Positions 1-10,085 are shown, counted from the stretch's first letter. The stretch is DNA of 59,347 nt from Flavobacteriaceae bacterium (GCA_021648755.1 JAKISG010000013.1:1-59347); one strand, 5' to 3'. A program made the numbers and translations. Notes: generated by a model not told the origin, from the letters alone.

Positions 1-273
1 GGCAGACTGCCTTATTTAATTAAATATATGCCTGCTGATTTGGATGATATATATCTTTATACAGATAAATCTAAAAAAGAAAAAAATAATTGGTATTGGA
101 TAGTTAGATTCTTTAAAATGTTCGTAGCAACTGAAGCGCAAATAAGAAGAGATAAAGACAAAAATCGCGAGGCTTATGATATCGTAAATGAAGAATTAAT
201 AGTTATGGATGAAACAACAGCAGTAGCTGATTATATTACGGGAGATAAATTACTAATTTTTTGTTATTTATAA
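1..273 (+). CDS. 3' end of an unidentified protein gene (truncated by window edge)
   Basis: The frame is open from base 1 to the TAA at 271-273, so at least 90 residues of a C-terminus are visible; the internal ATG at 28 is not necessarily a start. The visible part is soluble, charged and rich in aromatics (a Trp-Tyr-Trp run near residue 33), with no membrane segment or motif I recognise. It ends 44 bases before ruvA. In related genomes various genes sit upstream of ruvA, so context does not identify it. I do not assign a function. Confidence 0.6.
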   Translation, partial: GRLPYLIKYMPADLDDIYLYTDKSKKEKNNWYWIVRFFKMFVATEAQIRRDKDKNREAYDIVNEELIVMDETTAVADYITGDKLLIFCYL

Positions 274-317
274 CTTCAAATTTGTACATTTGACGTCTTA
301 AAGTATTTTCAAAATCT

Positions 318-902
318 ATGATTACACATATTAGTGGTAAATTAGTGGAGAAAAATCCTACACATGTAATTATTGAGTGTAATGGTGTCGGTTATTTTTT
401 AAATATATCCCTACATACTTTTTCTAAAATTTCTGATCAAGAAAATCTATTATTATACACACATTTAAATGTACGTGAAGATTCGCACACTTTATTTGGT
501 TTTTTTGATAAATTAGAACGTGAAATTTTTAGATTATTAGTTTCAGTATCTGGAGTTGGCCCAAGTATTGCTAGAACTATGCTTTCCGCTATGAATTGTA
601 ACCAAATTCAACACGCAATTGCTAGTGGTGACATACCAACCATACAATCGGTCAAAGGTATTGGTGCAAAAACAGCACAACGTGTTATTATTGATTTAAA
701 AGACAAAATATTAAAAACGTATTCTATATCTGAAAATTCTTTAGAATACCCTTACAATACAATTAGAGATGAAGCGTTATCTGCTTTAGAAGTTTTAGGT
801 TACCATAAAAAACAAGTAGAAAAATTAGTGCAAAAAATTATACAAGAAACCCCCGACATTGCCCTTGAAAACCTCATTAAATTGGCTTTGAAAAGTTTGT
901 AA
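318..902 (+). CDS. ruvA: Holliday junction branch migration protein RuvA
   Basis: RuvA binds four-way DNA junctions as a tetramer and loads the RuvB motor during recombinational repair. The 194-residue product is full length for the family. The N-terminus (MITHISGKLVEK) is the start of the OB-fold domain I (about 1-63). Helix-hairpin-helix motifs follow, with SGVGPSIARTML near 77-88 and VKGIGAKTAQRVI near 112-124. The C-terminal domain III, which contacts RuvB, covers about 150-194. ruvB is not adjacent, as is usual in Bacteroidota. The stop lies only 4 bases before the TTG start of sprA, so the two are probably co-transcribed and translationally coupled. Identification is secure. Confidence 0.96.
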   Translation: MITHISGKLVEKNPTHVIIECNGVGYFLNISLHTFSKISDQENLLLYTHLNVREDSHTLFGFFDKLEREIFRLLVSVSGVGPSIARTMLSAMNCNQIQHAIASGDIPTIQSVKGIGAKTAQRVIIDLKDKILKTYSISENSLEYPYNTIRDEALSALEVLGYHKKQVEKLVQKIIQETPDIALENLIKLALKSL

Positions 903-906
903 AAAA

Positions 907-3900
907 TTGAAATTTATAGTGAGAAATACATATAAACTAGTATTCATTATCTTTTTAATTAGTGTATTTCATACAAATGCTCAAACAGATAATACGATTA
1001 CAAACGATACAATCCCGACATTACCTTATGAATTTAATGCAAATCAATATGGTAATCTATTTTTAAATGGAGTAAATACAGAAGTTATTTACGACCAAGA
1101 AACTGGCAAGTATATTTTTGTCGAAAAAATAGGCGATTATTATGTAAAAAGTCCAATTTACATGACGGCAGCTGAATATGAAGAATATAGATTAAAGCGA
1201 GATATGTTAGATTATTACAAATCTAAAATTAGCGCAATAGAAGGCAAGAAAAAAGGAAGTGATGAAGCAAAAAAAGATTTATTACCAAAATATTACGTAA
1301 ACTCTAAATTCTTTGAATCTATCTTTGGCTCTAATGAAATCGAAATAAATGCACAAGGTAATGTTGTTGTCTCTATGGGTATACTTTATCAAAAAGTAGA
1401 GAATCCTCAAATTTCTGAACGTAATAGGCAAAGTACAATTTTTGATTTTGACCAACAAATTAGCGCTAGTATTAATGCAAAAGTAGGCACAAGGTTAAAC
1501 GTAAATATTAATTATGATACAGAATCTACTTTCGATTTTCAAAACTTAGCAAAATTAGAATATGCACCAACCGAAGATGATATTGTCCAAAAAATTGAAG
1601 TAGGTAATGTTAGCATGCCCTTACAAAGTTCATTAATTGCTGGAGCACAAAATTTATTTGGTTTTAAAACAAAATTACAGTTTGGCGCAACAGAAGTAAC
1701 TGCTGTTTTTGCAAGACAACAATCGCAAACAAGAAGCGTGGCCGCTCAAGGCGGAGCAACTATTCATGAATTTGAACTAAAAGCAAGTGGCTACGATAGA
1801 GATAGGCACTTTTTCTTAGCACAAAAATTTAGAGACAATTACAACACCGCTTTAGCTGATTTTCCATTAATAAATAGTTCTATAAATATTACTAGAATTG
1901 AATTATGGATAACAAATCGTACAAACCAAACCGACGATGTAAGAAATATTGTTGCTATTGGTGATTTAGCCGAAGGGAAACCAAGTAATATAGGTAATTT
2001 AAATGCCGATTCCACCCCAATAATTGGTCAACATGACCCCTCAAACCAAGCAAATGCACTAATAAATAAACTAACCACAACAGTTGGTCCAGATTATGTC
2101 AGAACAATAGCTAGTGTTACTGCTGGGTTATCTCTCTTTGCACAAGGAACAGATTATTCGATTTTAGAAAATGCAAAAAAATTAATTTTAGGTAGAGACT
2201 TTAGTATCCACCCTTCTTTAGGATACATATCATTAAATAGAGTATTAGCCGAAAGTGATGTACTTGGTGTTGCTTATGAATATACAGAGGCAGACCCATT
2301 AACTGGCGAAATAAAGACTTATACTGTAGGAGAATTATCTGGTAATGGTATAGATGCTCCAGATAATTTAATACTAAAATTATTAAGATCTGAAATCATA
2401 AATACTGAAGTACCTTTATGGGATTTACAGATGAAAAACGTATATGATTTAAATTCATTTCAAATGAGCTCTGATGGGTTTAGATTAGAAGTCTTATATC
2501 AAGACCCCTCAACTGGTGTACCATTAAATATTTTACAAAATACAACAACAGCAAATATTTCTAACCAACCACTATTAAACTTACTACAAATAGACCGTTT
2601 AGATCAATCTAACAATGTAGAAATTGGCGGTGATGGCTTTTTTGATTATATAGAAGGTGTTACAGTAAACTCGCAACAAGGATTAATTTATTTTCCTGTT
2701 GTAGAGCCCTTTGGAAGTCATTTAGACGGAATTGAAGGAAGTGGACTTTTAACTCATGCAGATGACGATATTTATATATTTAGAGAACTATACAATAGAA
2801 CACAACCTGATGCACAAAATAACTTTCAAAGTAAGGACAGATACACTATTGTAGGTTATTATAGATCAGAAGGACAAAACGGAATTCCGTTAGGAGCATT
2901 CAATGTACCTAGAGGCTCTGTAGTTGTAACTACAGGAGGGCGAACACTAGTAGAAGGTGTAGATTATGTAGTAGATTACCAAATAGGTAATGTACAAATC
3001 ACCAACCCTTCACTAATTTCATCTAACGCACCAATTCAAGTTTCGGTAGAAACAAATAATGCCTTTTCTACTCAAAATAGAAGATTTACAGGACTTGACA
3101 TACAACATAAATTTTCAGATGATTTAGCAATTGGTGGTACCTTTTTAAATTTAAGAGAAAGACCTTTTACTCAAAAAGCACAATTTGGTACCGAACCCGT
3201 AAATAACTCAATTGCAGGAATTAATTTTACCTACAACACCGAAGTACCAAAACTAACAAAATGGATAAATTATTTACCAAACATTGATACAGATGCAATT
3301 TCTAATTTATCGATAAGAGCAGAAGCAGCCTATCTAATACCAAACTCACCAAAAGGTATTGAATTAAATGGCGAAGCAGCATCATATCTAGACGATTTTG
3401 AAGGTACACAAATACCTCTAAATATAGATATGCCAGAACAATGGAAACTAGCAAGTACACCACAAAAACAAAACCTTAGTACTTCTGGTTTAGATTTTAT
3501 AGATGAAACTGACCCCTTAGGTTATAGTAAAAAACGTTCTAGATTAGCATGGTATGCTATTGACCGCCTCTTTTACGGTTCATCTTTAAGACCTGGAAAT
3601 ATTGATGACGATGAATTATCAAGAGCAGAAGTTAGAAGCGTAGGCTTTGAAGAATTATTTCCGAATATAGATTTAGATATCACACAAACTAATATTGTAC
3701 GAACTTTTGATTTAGCCTATTACCCTGAAGAACGCGGTACAAATAATTATGATACCGAAAATGTAGATAATAATACAGGTAAATTTACAGACCCTGAAAC
3801 TCGTTGGGGAGGGATTATGAGAGCCTTAACAACAACTGATTTTCAACAAGCTAATGTAGAATATATTCAGTTTTGGTTAATGGATCCCTATGAAAACTAT

Positions 3901-6900
3901 TCTATTAATCTAGACGAAGGAGGTAACCCAAGCACAAACCCTTTAGAGAATATTGGAGAACTATACTTTAACTTAGGAAATATATCAGAAGATATCTTAA
4001 AAGATGATAGAAGAATGTTTGAAAATGGTTTGCCAGAAAATGGTATTCAAGATGCAACCAGTCCATCACCAAATGTTGAAATTACGAACTATTCTTCAAT
4101 ACCTACCATACAATCACTACTGAATGCTTTTTCTGAAAATGATGCAGATCGTCCAAATCAAGATGTTGGTTTAGACGGCTTAGATGATGCAGGTGAAAAT
4201 TTAAAATATGGCTCTGTTTTTACCACAGGCGCAAACCCATTGACTGACCAAGCATTGATTGATATACAAAATGATCCTTCCTCAGATAACTACGAATTTT
4301 TTAGAAGTACTAATCACGATACTAATGATGCATCTATCTTATCACGCTATAAAAACTTTAATAGAACCCAAGGAAATTCACCTACTTTAAATAATTCTAC
4401 CGAGAGTTATCCTACATCGGCAACCTCATTTCCTGATACAGAAGACTTAAATAGAGACCAAACTATGAGTGTTGCAGAGGGTTATTATCAATATAAAATA
4501 CCTATTAGCCAAGGTGACTTTATAGTTGGACAAAATAATATTGTTGACTCCAAAACAACAAGTGTAACTTTACCTAATGGCAGCACGCAAAATACAACTT
4601 GGTATCAATATAGAATACCTGTTCAAAGCGGTGGTGAAGCAATCGATATTTCTAGTTTTAACTCCATACGCTTTATACGTATGTTTGTTACCAAATTTAC
4701 AAAACCAATTGTTTTGCGTTTTGGGCAATTAGAATTAGTAAGAGGTAACTGGAGACGATATACCAATACTTTAACCGAACCTACTCCATCACCATTAATA
4801 CCTCTAACTACAATTGAAAATCAAAATTTTGAAGTTGGCGTTGTTAACATTCAAGAAAACGAAAGAAGAATACCAATACCATATATATTACCTCCTGGAG
4901 TCGAAAGAGAACGTTTACAAGGCAGCACAAGTATACAACAACAAAATGAACAATCCCTAAGTATAAAAGTAACTGAATTAGAACCAGGAGAAACAAGACT
5001 AGTATATAAAAATACAAGTTTTGACATACGTATGTTTAAAAAGTACAAAATGTTTATTCATGCAGAAAGCACTGTAAGTTCAGATCTCGTTCTAGATGAT
5101 GAAATTACTGCTGTAATAAGATTAGGTGATGATTTAATAGATAATTATTACCAAATAGAAATGCCCTTAAAAATCACAGACCTTTCAGCGGTTACTGCAG
5201 AAGAAATTTGGAAAAATAATCTAGAAGCTGCATTAGAAGAGTTTGGAAAATTGCGCCTAGATAGGTTTGAAAATAGTACTGAACCAGTAAGTGTATTATA
5301 CCCAACACTAACAAACGGAGGTGTTAATGGCTTAGATTTTGGCACTTACAGACTATATGTAAAAGGAAACCCAACCTTAGCAAAAATAAAATCAATGATG
5401 CTTGGTGTAAAAAACGATAGTAATCAACCAAAAAGTGCAGAATTATGGTTTAATGAAATGCGTGTTGTCGATTTTGATAATGAAGGTGGTTGGTCAGCAA
5501 TTGCAAACATAAATGCAAATTTAGCCGATTTTGCAGATATTGCAGTAAGTGGCGCTATGGCTACTAAAGGTTTTGGCTCTCTAGATCAAAGGGTAAACGA
5601 AAGAAGTCAAGATGATACTATGCAATACGATATTGTGTCTAATATAAACTTAGGGCAGTTACTACCCAAAAATTATGGTATTAAACTACCTCTTAACATA
5701 GGTATTGCAGAAGAATTTAAAGACCCAAAATACGACCCGCAATACCAAGATATTTTATTTGAAGATACAAACAATAATAACAGCCCTAATCGAGATAACG
5801 CAACTGATTATACCAAACGTAGAAGTATCAGTTTAATAAACGCTCGAAAAGAACGTACCAATCAAAAGAAAAAACAACGCCTATATGATGTAGAAAACTT
5901 ATCCGTTTCCTTTGCGTATAATGACTTATTTCATAAAAATTATAATGTAGAAAAATTTAGCGATCAAAATGTAAGAGCAGGTGCAACCTATAATTATAAT
6001 TTTGAACCTAAAAGCATAGAACCTTTTAAAAAATCGAAATTTTTAAGCAAATACAAATCTTTAAAGATTATAAAAGATTTTAATCTAAATCTTTTACCAA
6101 ATAATTTTTCTGTAAACTCTAATCTTATTAGATCTTATAACGAACAACTATCAAGACCATTAAGCGATAACCTTTCACAAATTGAATTACCCACATTAGA
6201 AAGAAGACAATTTGCTTTTGATTGGGATTATAGCATTGCTTATGATTTAACAAAATCATTACAATTTAACTTTAGAGCAGCAAATAGTTATATACATGAT
6301 ACCTTTGAAAAAGATGCAAATAACAAAATAATTAACGGTCAATTATTTGATAAATTTTTCACTATCGGAAGACCACAACATTACACACAAGTACTAGATG
6401 CAACCTATAAATTACCCCTAAATAAAATTCCAATTTTTGACTTTATAACAGCGACCTATAATTATACCGCTAATTTTGATTGGCAAGCGAGTTCAATGGA
6501 TAATTTTAGTAGAATAGGTAATATTATTCAAAATGCAAATACACATAATTTAAATGCAGATTTAAATATGAATAAATTGTATAAAAGAATCGGTGTTCCT
6601 AAATTATTTAGAAAACAAAATAAAAATAAAATAAAAAATAAAGACAAAGGAGACAAAGGAGACAAAGGGGATAAAGGAGATAAAGGAGATAAAGGAGATA
6701 ATCTAGGAAGTTTAACACCTGAAATAAAACGTAGTAATAATAGAGGTTTTAATCGAAAAAAATTACCATTTAGTAAAAAATTAGTTTTAAGTGCGGTAGA
6801 TTTATTAACTTCTGTTAAAAAAGTAAGAATTAGTTATACCGAAAATAACGGTACTTTATTACCTGGATATATGCCCGAAATTGGATTTTTAGGTAGAGAC

Positions 6901-8139
6901 AATACCTCTGGAGGTCTAGCACCAACTTTAGGTTTTGTTTTTGGTAGCCAAAGATCTATTCTAAGTACTGCATTAAGCAATGATTGGTTAGTAGATCGAG
7001 AAATTGGTGGAGATTTTTATAGTAAAACCTATAGCAATACACATTTTGAAGACCTAAAATTAAACTTTGATTTAAAACCTGTTAAAAATTTCAAAATAGA
7101 TGTAACAGCAAATAAAACTAAAACTAAAAATATTTTACAACAATTAGATGTTATTAGAAACCCTGATGGCTCACTTTTTAACGAACCACTAAACTCACCA
7201 ACTACAGAAGTAGGTAATTTTGCAATTAGCACCATAATGATTAACACATCATTTAGAGATAGAGATCAATTATTTCAGGATTTTTTAAATAATAGAAATG
7301 TAATAGCTAGTCGTTTAGCAATAAATGCAGGTCAAATAGACAATACAGGCTTTGGCGTAAACAATCAAAGCGTTTTATTACCCGCATTTTTCGCCGCTTA
7401 TGCAGGAAGAGATGTCAATAAAGTTAAAACAAGTACATTTAGAGATATACCAATACCAAATTGGCGAATATCATACAAAGGCTTATCTAAAATAAAAGCA
7501 CTAAAAAAGATTTTTAGAACCATTACTATAGAACATAATTATCAAGCCGCATATTCTATTTTAGGTTTTAATAGTAACCTAGTATACGATGCTCAAAATC
7601 CGACACAACTTGATGCCTCAGGTGTAAACTATATTAACAGATTACAATTACAAGGTGTGAATTTAGTAGAACAATTCTCGCCATTAATTAAAATAGATGT
7701 TAAAATGAAAAATTCATTTTCATTTAGAGGCGAAATTAGAACAGATAGGTCATTAAACTTAAACTTTGCTAATAGTTCTATTACTGAAATTGATGGTAGA
7801 GAGTATGTCTTTGGTTTAGGTTATAAAATTAAAGATGTAAAATGGATTGTTAAAACGGGCAACGTTAAAAATACCTTTAAAGGCGATATTAATCTAAAAG
7901 CAGATTTCGGAATTAGAGATAACATTACCGTGATACGGTCAATAAGCAATGAAACAAATCAAATAACAGGCGGGCAAAGAATATTAACTATTAGAGTTAC
8001 AGCAGATTATAATTTAAATAAAAATTTGATGACCTCGTTCTTTTATGATCAAAACTCATCCCGTTTTAAAATATCAACTACTTTTCCTAGAAATTCAATC
8101 AGTACAGGGATTAGCGTACGATATAATATAGGTAATTAA
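907..8139 (+). CDS. sprA: T9SS outer membrane translocon protein SprA
   Basis: SprA is the very large outer-membrane beta-barrel through which type IX secretion substrates leave the cell; in gliding Flavobacteria it is also needed for motility. The 2410-residue length matches the family (about 2400). A Sec signal peptide is visible at residues 1-25, ending THTNA-like before Gln26. The rest is beta-rich, with many alternating aromatic/polar strands. The start is TTG at 907, chosen because it begins the signal peptide directly after ruvA; no in-frame ATG precedes the hydrophobic core. An unusual feature is six tandem Asp-Lys-Gly triplets at about residues 1913-1930, encoded by a 9-bp repeat (6643-6696). 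Neighbour order ruvA-sprA-gcvH is common in Flavobacteriaceae. Confidence 0.95.
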   Translation: MKFIVRNTYKLVFIIFLISVFHTNAQTDNTITNDTIPTLPYEFNANQYGNLFLNGVNTEVIYDQETGKYIFVEKIGDYYVKSPIYMTAAEYEEYRLKRDMLDYYKSKISAIEGKKKGSDEAKKDLLPKYYVNSKFFESIFGSNEIEINAQGNVVVSMGILYQKVENPQISERNRQSTIFDFDQQISASINAKVGTRLNVNINYDTESTFDFQNLAKLEYAPTEDDIVQKIEVGNVSMPLQSSLIAGAQNLFGFKTKLQFGATEVTAVFARQQSQTRSVAAQGGATIHEFELKASGYDRDRHFFLAQKFRDNYNTALADFPLINSSINITRIELWITNRTNQTDDVRNIVAIGDLAEGKPSNIGNLNADSTPIIGQHDPSNQANALINKLTTTVGPDYVRTIASVTAGLSLFAQGTDYSILENAKKLILGRDFSIHPSLGYISLNRVLAESDVLGVAYEYTEADPLTGEIKTYTVGELSGNGIDAPDNLILKLLRSEIINTEVPLWDLQMKNVYDLNSFQMSSDGFRLEVLYQDPSTGVPLNILQNTTTANISNQPLLNLLQIDRLDQSNNVEIGGDGFFDYIEGVTVNSQQGLIYFPVVEPFGSHLDGIEGSGLLTHADDDIYIFRELYNRTQPDAQNNFQSKDRYTIVGYYRSEGQNGIPLGAFNVPRGSVVVTTGGRTLVEGVDYVVDYQIGNVQITNPSLISSNAPIQVSVETNNAFSTQNRRFTGLDIQHKFSDDLAIGGTFLNLRERPFTQKAQFGTEPVNNSIAGINFTYNTEVPKLTKWINYLPNIDTDAISNLSIRAEAAYLIPNSPKGIELNGEAASYLDDFEGTQIPLNIDMPEQWKLASTPQKQNLSTSGLDFIDETDPLGYSKKRSRLAWYAIDRLFYGSSLRPGNIDDDELSRAEVRSVGFEELFPNIDLDITQTNIVRTFDLAYYPEERGTNNYDTENVDNNTGKFTDPETRWGGIMRALTTTDFQQANVEYIQFWLMDPYENYSINLDEGGNPSTNPLENIGELYFNLGNISEDILKDDRRMFENGLPENGIQDATSPSPNVEITNYSSIPTIQSLLNAFSENDADRPNQDVGLDGLDDAGENLKYGSVFTTGANPLTDQALIDIQNDPSSDNYEFFRSTNHDTNDASILSRYKNFNRTQGNSPTLNNSTESYPTSATSFPDTEDLNRDQTMSVAEGYYQYKIPISQGDFIVGQNNIVDSKTTSVTLPNGSTQNTTWYQYRIPVQSGGEAIDISSFNSIRFIRMFVTKFTKPIVLRFGQLELVRGNWRRYTNTLTEPTPSPLIPLTTIENQNFEVGVVNIQENERRIPIPYILPPGVERERLQGSTSIQQQNEQSLSIKVTELEPGETRLVYKNTSFDIRMFKKYKMFIHAESTVSSDLVLDDEITAVIRLGDDLIDNYYQIEMPLKITDLSAVTAEEIWKNNLEAALEEFGKLRLDRFENSTEPVSVLYPTLTNGGVNGLDFGTYRLYVKGNPTLAKIKSMMLGVKNDSNQPKSAELWFNEMRVVDFDNEGGWSAIANINANLADFADIAVSGAMATKGFGSLDQRVNERSQDDTMQYDIVSNINLGQLLPKNYGIKLPLNIGIAEEFKDPKYDPQYQDILFEDTNNNNSPNRDNATDYTKRRSISLINARKERTNQKKKQRLYDVENLSVSFAYNDLFHKNYNVEKFSDQNVRAGATYNYNFEPKSIEPFKKSKFLSKYKSLKIIKDFNLNLLPNNFSVNSNLIRSYNEQLSRPLSDNLSQIELPTLERRQFAFDWDYSIAYDLTKSLQFNFRAANSYIHDTFEKDANNKIINGQLFDKFFTIGRPQHYTQVLDATYKLPLNKIPIFDFITATYNYTANFDWQASSMDNFSRIGNIIQNANTHNLNADLNMNKLYKRIGVPKLFRKQNKNKIKNKDKGDKGDKGDKGDKGDKGDNLGSLTPEIKRSNNRGFNRKKLPFSKKLVLSAVDLLTSVKKVRISYTENNGTLLPGYMPEIGFLGRDNTSGGLAPTLGFVFGSQRSILSTALSNDWLVDREIGGDFYSKTYSNTHFEDLKLNFDLKPVKNFKIDVTANKTKTKNILQQLDVIRNPDGSLFNEPLNSPTTEVGNFAISTIMINTSFRDRDQLFQDFLNNRNVIASRLAINAGQIDNTGFGVNNQSVLLPAFFAAYAGRDVNKVKTSTFRDIPIPNWRISYKGLSKIKALKKIFRTITIEHNYQAAYSILGFNSNLVYDAQNPTQLDASGVNYINRLQLQGVNLVEQFSPLIKIDVKMKNSFSFRGEIRTDRSLNLNFANSSITEIDGREYVFGLGYKIKDVKWIVKTGNVKNTFKGDINLKADFGIRDNITVIRSISNETNQITGGQRILTIRVTADYNLNKNLMTSFFYDQNSSRFKISTTFPRNSISTGISVRYNIGN
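6643..6696 (+). repeat. Six tandem 9-bp repeats inside sprA
   Basis: Six consecutive copies of a GAYAAAGGR unit encode Asp-Lys-Gly six times. The first three units use GAC for Asp and the last three use GAT, so the array has drifted or was built from two sub-blocks. The reading frame is preserved whatever the copy number. It sits in a Lys/Asn-rich linker between beta-rich segments. Confidence 0.95.
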
Positions 8140-8196
8140 AAATAACACAAAAAGTATTGAAAAAATTAAATAGAAACAAAACCAAACCCTAAAAAT

Positions 8197-8577
8197 ATGA
8201 ACATACCAAAAGAATTAAAATACACAAAAGACCACGAATGGATTAAAATTAATACTAATATTGCAACTATTGGCATTACCGATTTTGCACAAAAAGAATT
8301 AGGTGATATTGTATATATAGATGTCGATACTTTAGATGAAGCATTAACTATTGAAGAAGTCTTTGGAAGTATAGAAGCTGTAAAAACAGTATCTGATTTA
8401 TTTATGCCACTTTCAGGCGAAATAATCGAATTTAATAAAGACTTAGAAGATAATCCAGAAATAGTTAATGCTGATGCTTACGGAAAAGGTTGGATTATTA
8501 AAGTTAAATTAAGTGATGAATCACAAATAGATAACTTATTAAATGCTACAGCGTATAAAGAACTTATTGGAGCGTAA
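8197..8577 (+). CDS. gcvH: Glycine cleavage system H protein
   Basis: GcvH is the lipoylated shuttle protein of the glycine cleavage system, carrying the aminomethyl group from P protein to T protein in the cytoplasm. The 126-residue product has the family start (YTKDHEWIKI near 9-18) and the lipoyl-attachment segment GSIEAVKTVSDL, with the modified lysine at Lys63. A C-terminal segment after GKGWIIKV completes the lipoyl-domain hammerhead fold. The gene follows sprA by 57 bases, and its 3' end overlaps the VanZ-like gene by 35 bases, a tight arrangement typical of this locus. The P- and T-protein genes are not in the window. Confidence 0.96.
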   Translation: MNIPKELKYTKDHEWIKINTNIATIGITDFAQKELGDIVYIDVDTLDEALTIEEVFGSIEAVKTVSDLFMPLSGEIIEFNKDLEDNPEIVNADAYGKGWIIKVKLSDESQIDNLLNATAYKELIGA

Positions 8578-8935
8578 TGCAACTTTAATTGCTATTATAA
8601 TTACAATTACTATTGCCGTTTTAAGTTTAAAAACATTCCATTTTAAAAACCCAATAAAAATTTCTTTTTTTGACAAAATTTTACATTCTACGGCATATTT
8701 TGTAGTAACATTAGCTTGGCTTTTTTCACAACGATTAAAAAAAAATAAACTTATAATTGTAATACTATTATTTTTATATGGTATCTTATTAGAGTTATTT
8801 CAAGGCTGGTTTACACCAAATAGAACAAAAGATTATTATGATGTAATTGCAAATGGTTTTGGTATAATTATTGCGGCACTACTATTTAAATATCTTTATA
8901 AATTTTATAAAAGATTATTAGCAAATCTTAATTAA
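8543..8935 (+). CDS. VanZ-like family membrane protein
   Basis: This 130-residue integral membrane protein has about four predicted transmembrane segments (near 13-30, 45-63, 70-86 and 103-120). The conserved VanZ-family pattern is present: FDKILHSTAYFV, then LLELFQGW and a following Asp-rich turn (KDYYDVIANGFG) before the last helix. VanZ relatives are loosely linked to glycopeptide resistance, but most chromosomal members have no demonstrated function. The ATG at 8543 lies inside gcvH in another frame, giving a 35-base overlap. A shorter product starting at TTG 8561 is possible. Coupling to gcvH is probably positional rather than functional. Confidence 0.85.
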   Translation: MLQRIKNLLERNATLIAIIITITIAVLSLKTFHFKNPIKISFFDKILHSTAYFVVTLAWLFSQRLKKNKLIIVILLFLYGILLELFQGWFTPNRTKDYYDVIANGFGIIIAALLFKYLYKFYKRLLANLN

Positions 8936-8971
8936 TTTACTAAATTAGCAAACAATTAAAACACAATAGAT

Positions 8972-9700
8972 ATGGAAATTAAAAAAAGCCCAAAAGCAAA
9001 TCTTGAAAACTATTCTAAGTTATTTATGTTACTTGGTTTATTATTTGCTTTATTCGTTGTTTATAAAGGCATAGAATACAAATCGACTTATGTAGTAGTG
9101 AACTTAGGTGATGGTTCTGACCAAGAAGAACTAGAAGAAGAAATCCCTATTACACAACAAGAAATTGAGGAGGTAAAACCACCACCGCCACCGCCACCGC
9201 CTGCGCCAGAAATTATTGAAGTGGTCGAAGATGATAAAGAAATAGAAGAAACTATTTTAGAATCTACAGAAACTGACGAAGATGAAGTTATAGAAGTACC
9301 AGAAGAAGTAGAAGAAGTTGTAGAAGAAGAAGTAATTGATGAAGTAGTGCCATTTTCAGTAATTGAAAGTGTACCTGTTTTCCCTGGGTGCAAAGGCAAT
9401 AAAGCAGCACTAACAAAGTGTTTAAATTCAAAAATTAGAAAACATATTAATAATAAATTTAATGTAGATTTGGCACAAGACTTAGGTTTATCTGCTGGTA
9501 AAAAGAAAATAAACGTGCAATTTTTAATTGATAAACAAGGTAATATTACTGATATTAAATCTAGAGCACCACACCCTAGACTACAAAAAGAAGCAGAAAG
9601 AATTATTAAATTACTGCCTAAAATGACTCCTGGAAAACAACGTAATAAACCCGTTAAAGTAAGATATAATTTACCAATTGTATTTAATGTAGAAGACTAA
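8972..9700 (+). CDS. TonB-family energy transducer
   Basis: This 242-residue TonB-type protein would transmit proton-motive force to outer-membrane receptors. One N-terminal transmembrane anchor lies at about 17-36. Then comes an acidic stretch, a polyproline block (eight prolines near 70-77), a Glu/Val-rich spacer, and a C-terminal TonB domain from about 128 with the Bacteroidetes feature VPVFPGCKGN and the ending PVKVRYNLPIVF. It is the last gene before a strong terminator at 9725-9762. ExbB/ExbD genes are not adjacent, so its specific partner complex cannot be read from context. The polyproline and Glu/Val repeats are normal for periplasm-spanning linkers. Confidence 0.88.
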   Translation: MEIKKSPKANLENYSKLFMLLGLLFALFVVYKGIEYKSTYVVVNLGDGSDQEELEEEIPITQQEIEEVKPPPPPPPPAPEIIEVVEDDKEIEETILESTETDEDEVIEVPEEVEEVVEEEVIDEVVPFSVIESVPVFPGCKGNKAALTKCLNSKIRKHINNKFNVDLAQDLGLSAGKKKINVQFLIDKQGNITDIKSRAPHPRLQKEAERIIKLLPKMTPGKQRNKPVKVRYNLPIVFNVED

Positions 9701-9724
9701 TTTAGAATATACTAAGTAAAATTC

Positions 9725-9762
9725 AAAATCCCATCCGTCAATAGACGAGGTGGGATTTTTTT
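9725..9762 (+). terminator. Rho-independent terminator after the TonB gene
   Basis: AAAATCCCA at 9725-9733 pairs with TGGGATTTT at 9751-9759. An inner CGTC/GACG stem (AATA loop) lies between them, and the hairpin is followed by further T residues. It ends the ruvA-tonB plus-strand run. Confidence 0.85.
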
Positions 9763-9943
9763 GATGCATTTTTTGTATTTATATAATATTATTAACCCTT
9801 AATTAAAAAATATTTTGAACACAAAAAATAGAATTCTAACTTTTCAGTAGAAGCATCGAATTCAAAATTACAAAAAAATTCTGTAATTTTTAGTTAACTT
9901 AGAATTAATTTTATTTATTTTTCACATTATTATCTTAACCTCG

Positions 9944-10085
9944 TAATTTTTACGAAAAGTATAAATGGCTATCCGTGTTGGCTTAGTAAAAATACTCTTA
10001 CGGGCTTGAGGTTTAAGGTATTAGTAGTTTTGTGCTTAAATGTTAAAAAATTCTTTGACGGAAACCCATTTTTACTTACTTTTGG
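9944..10085 (+). ncRNA. Candidate structured RNA, possibly 6S RNA
   Basis: The roughly 350-base gene-free gap between the TonB-type gene and rfbC contains a long-range stem made of three helices with symmetric internal loops. AAGTA (9957-9961) pairs with TACTT (10073-10077). AAATGG (9963-9968) pairs with CCATTT (10066-10071). TCCGT (9972-9976) pairs with ACGGA (10058-10062). They are separated by 1x1 and 3x3 loops and enclose a large, less paired bubble. This closing stem plus large bubble is the shape of 6S RNA, the RNA polymerase-binding regulator; a flavobacterial 6S family is known, but I have not matched its consensus. A near-promoter TAATTTTT lies at 9944-9951, which favours the plus strand. 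A short 6-bp palindrome (TAGATA/TATCTA) lies at 10091-10104. The rest of the gap, 9763-9943, shows nothing recognisable. Confidence 0.4.

Noticed and set aside
6640..6700. CRISPR-like direct repeats
   Set aside because: Units are 9 bp, contiguous without spacers and in frame with sprA; this is a coding tandem repeat. No CRISPR array was found in the window.
9088..9399. Long antisense ORF opposite the TonB-type gene
   Set aside because: Ser/Thr/Gly runs arise from the complement of the Glu/Val/Pro repeats; a shadow of the real gene.
10028..10039. TTTTGTGCTTAA upstream of rfbC, identical to a motif in attC1
   Set aside because: A single 12-base match without GTT ends or paired attC arms; the surrounding sequence folds into a different long-range structure. 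Considered a solo attC and dismissed as probable coincidence.
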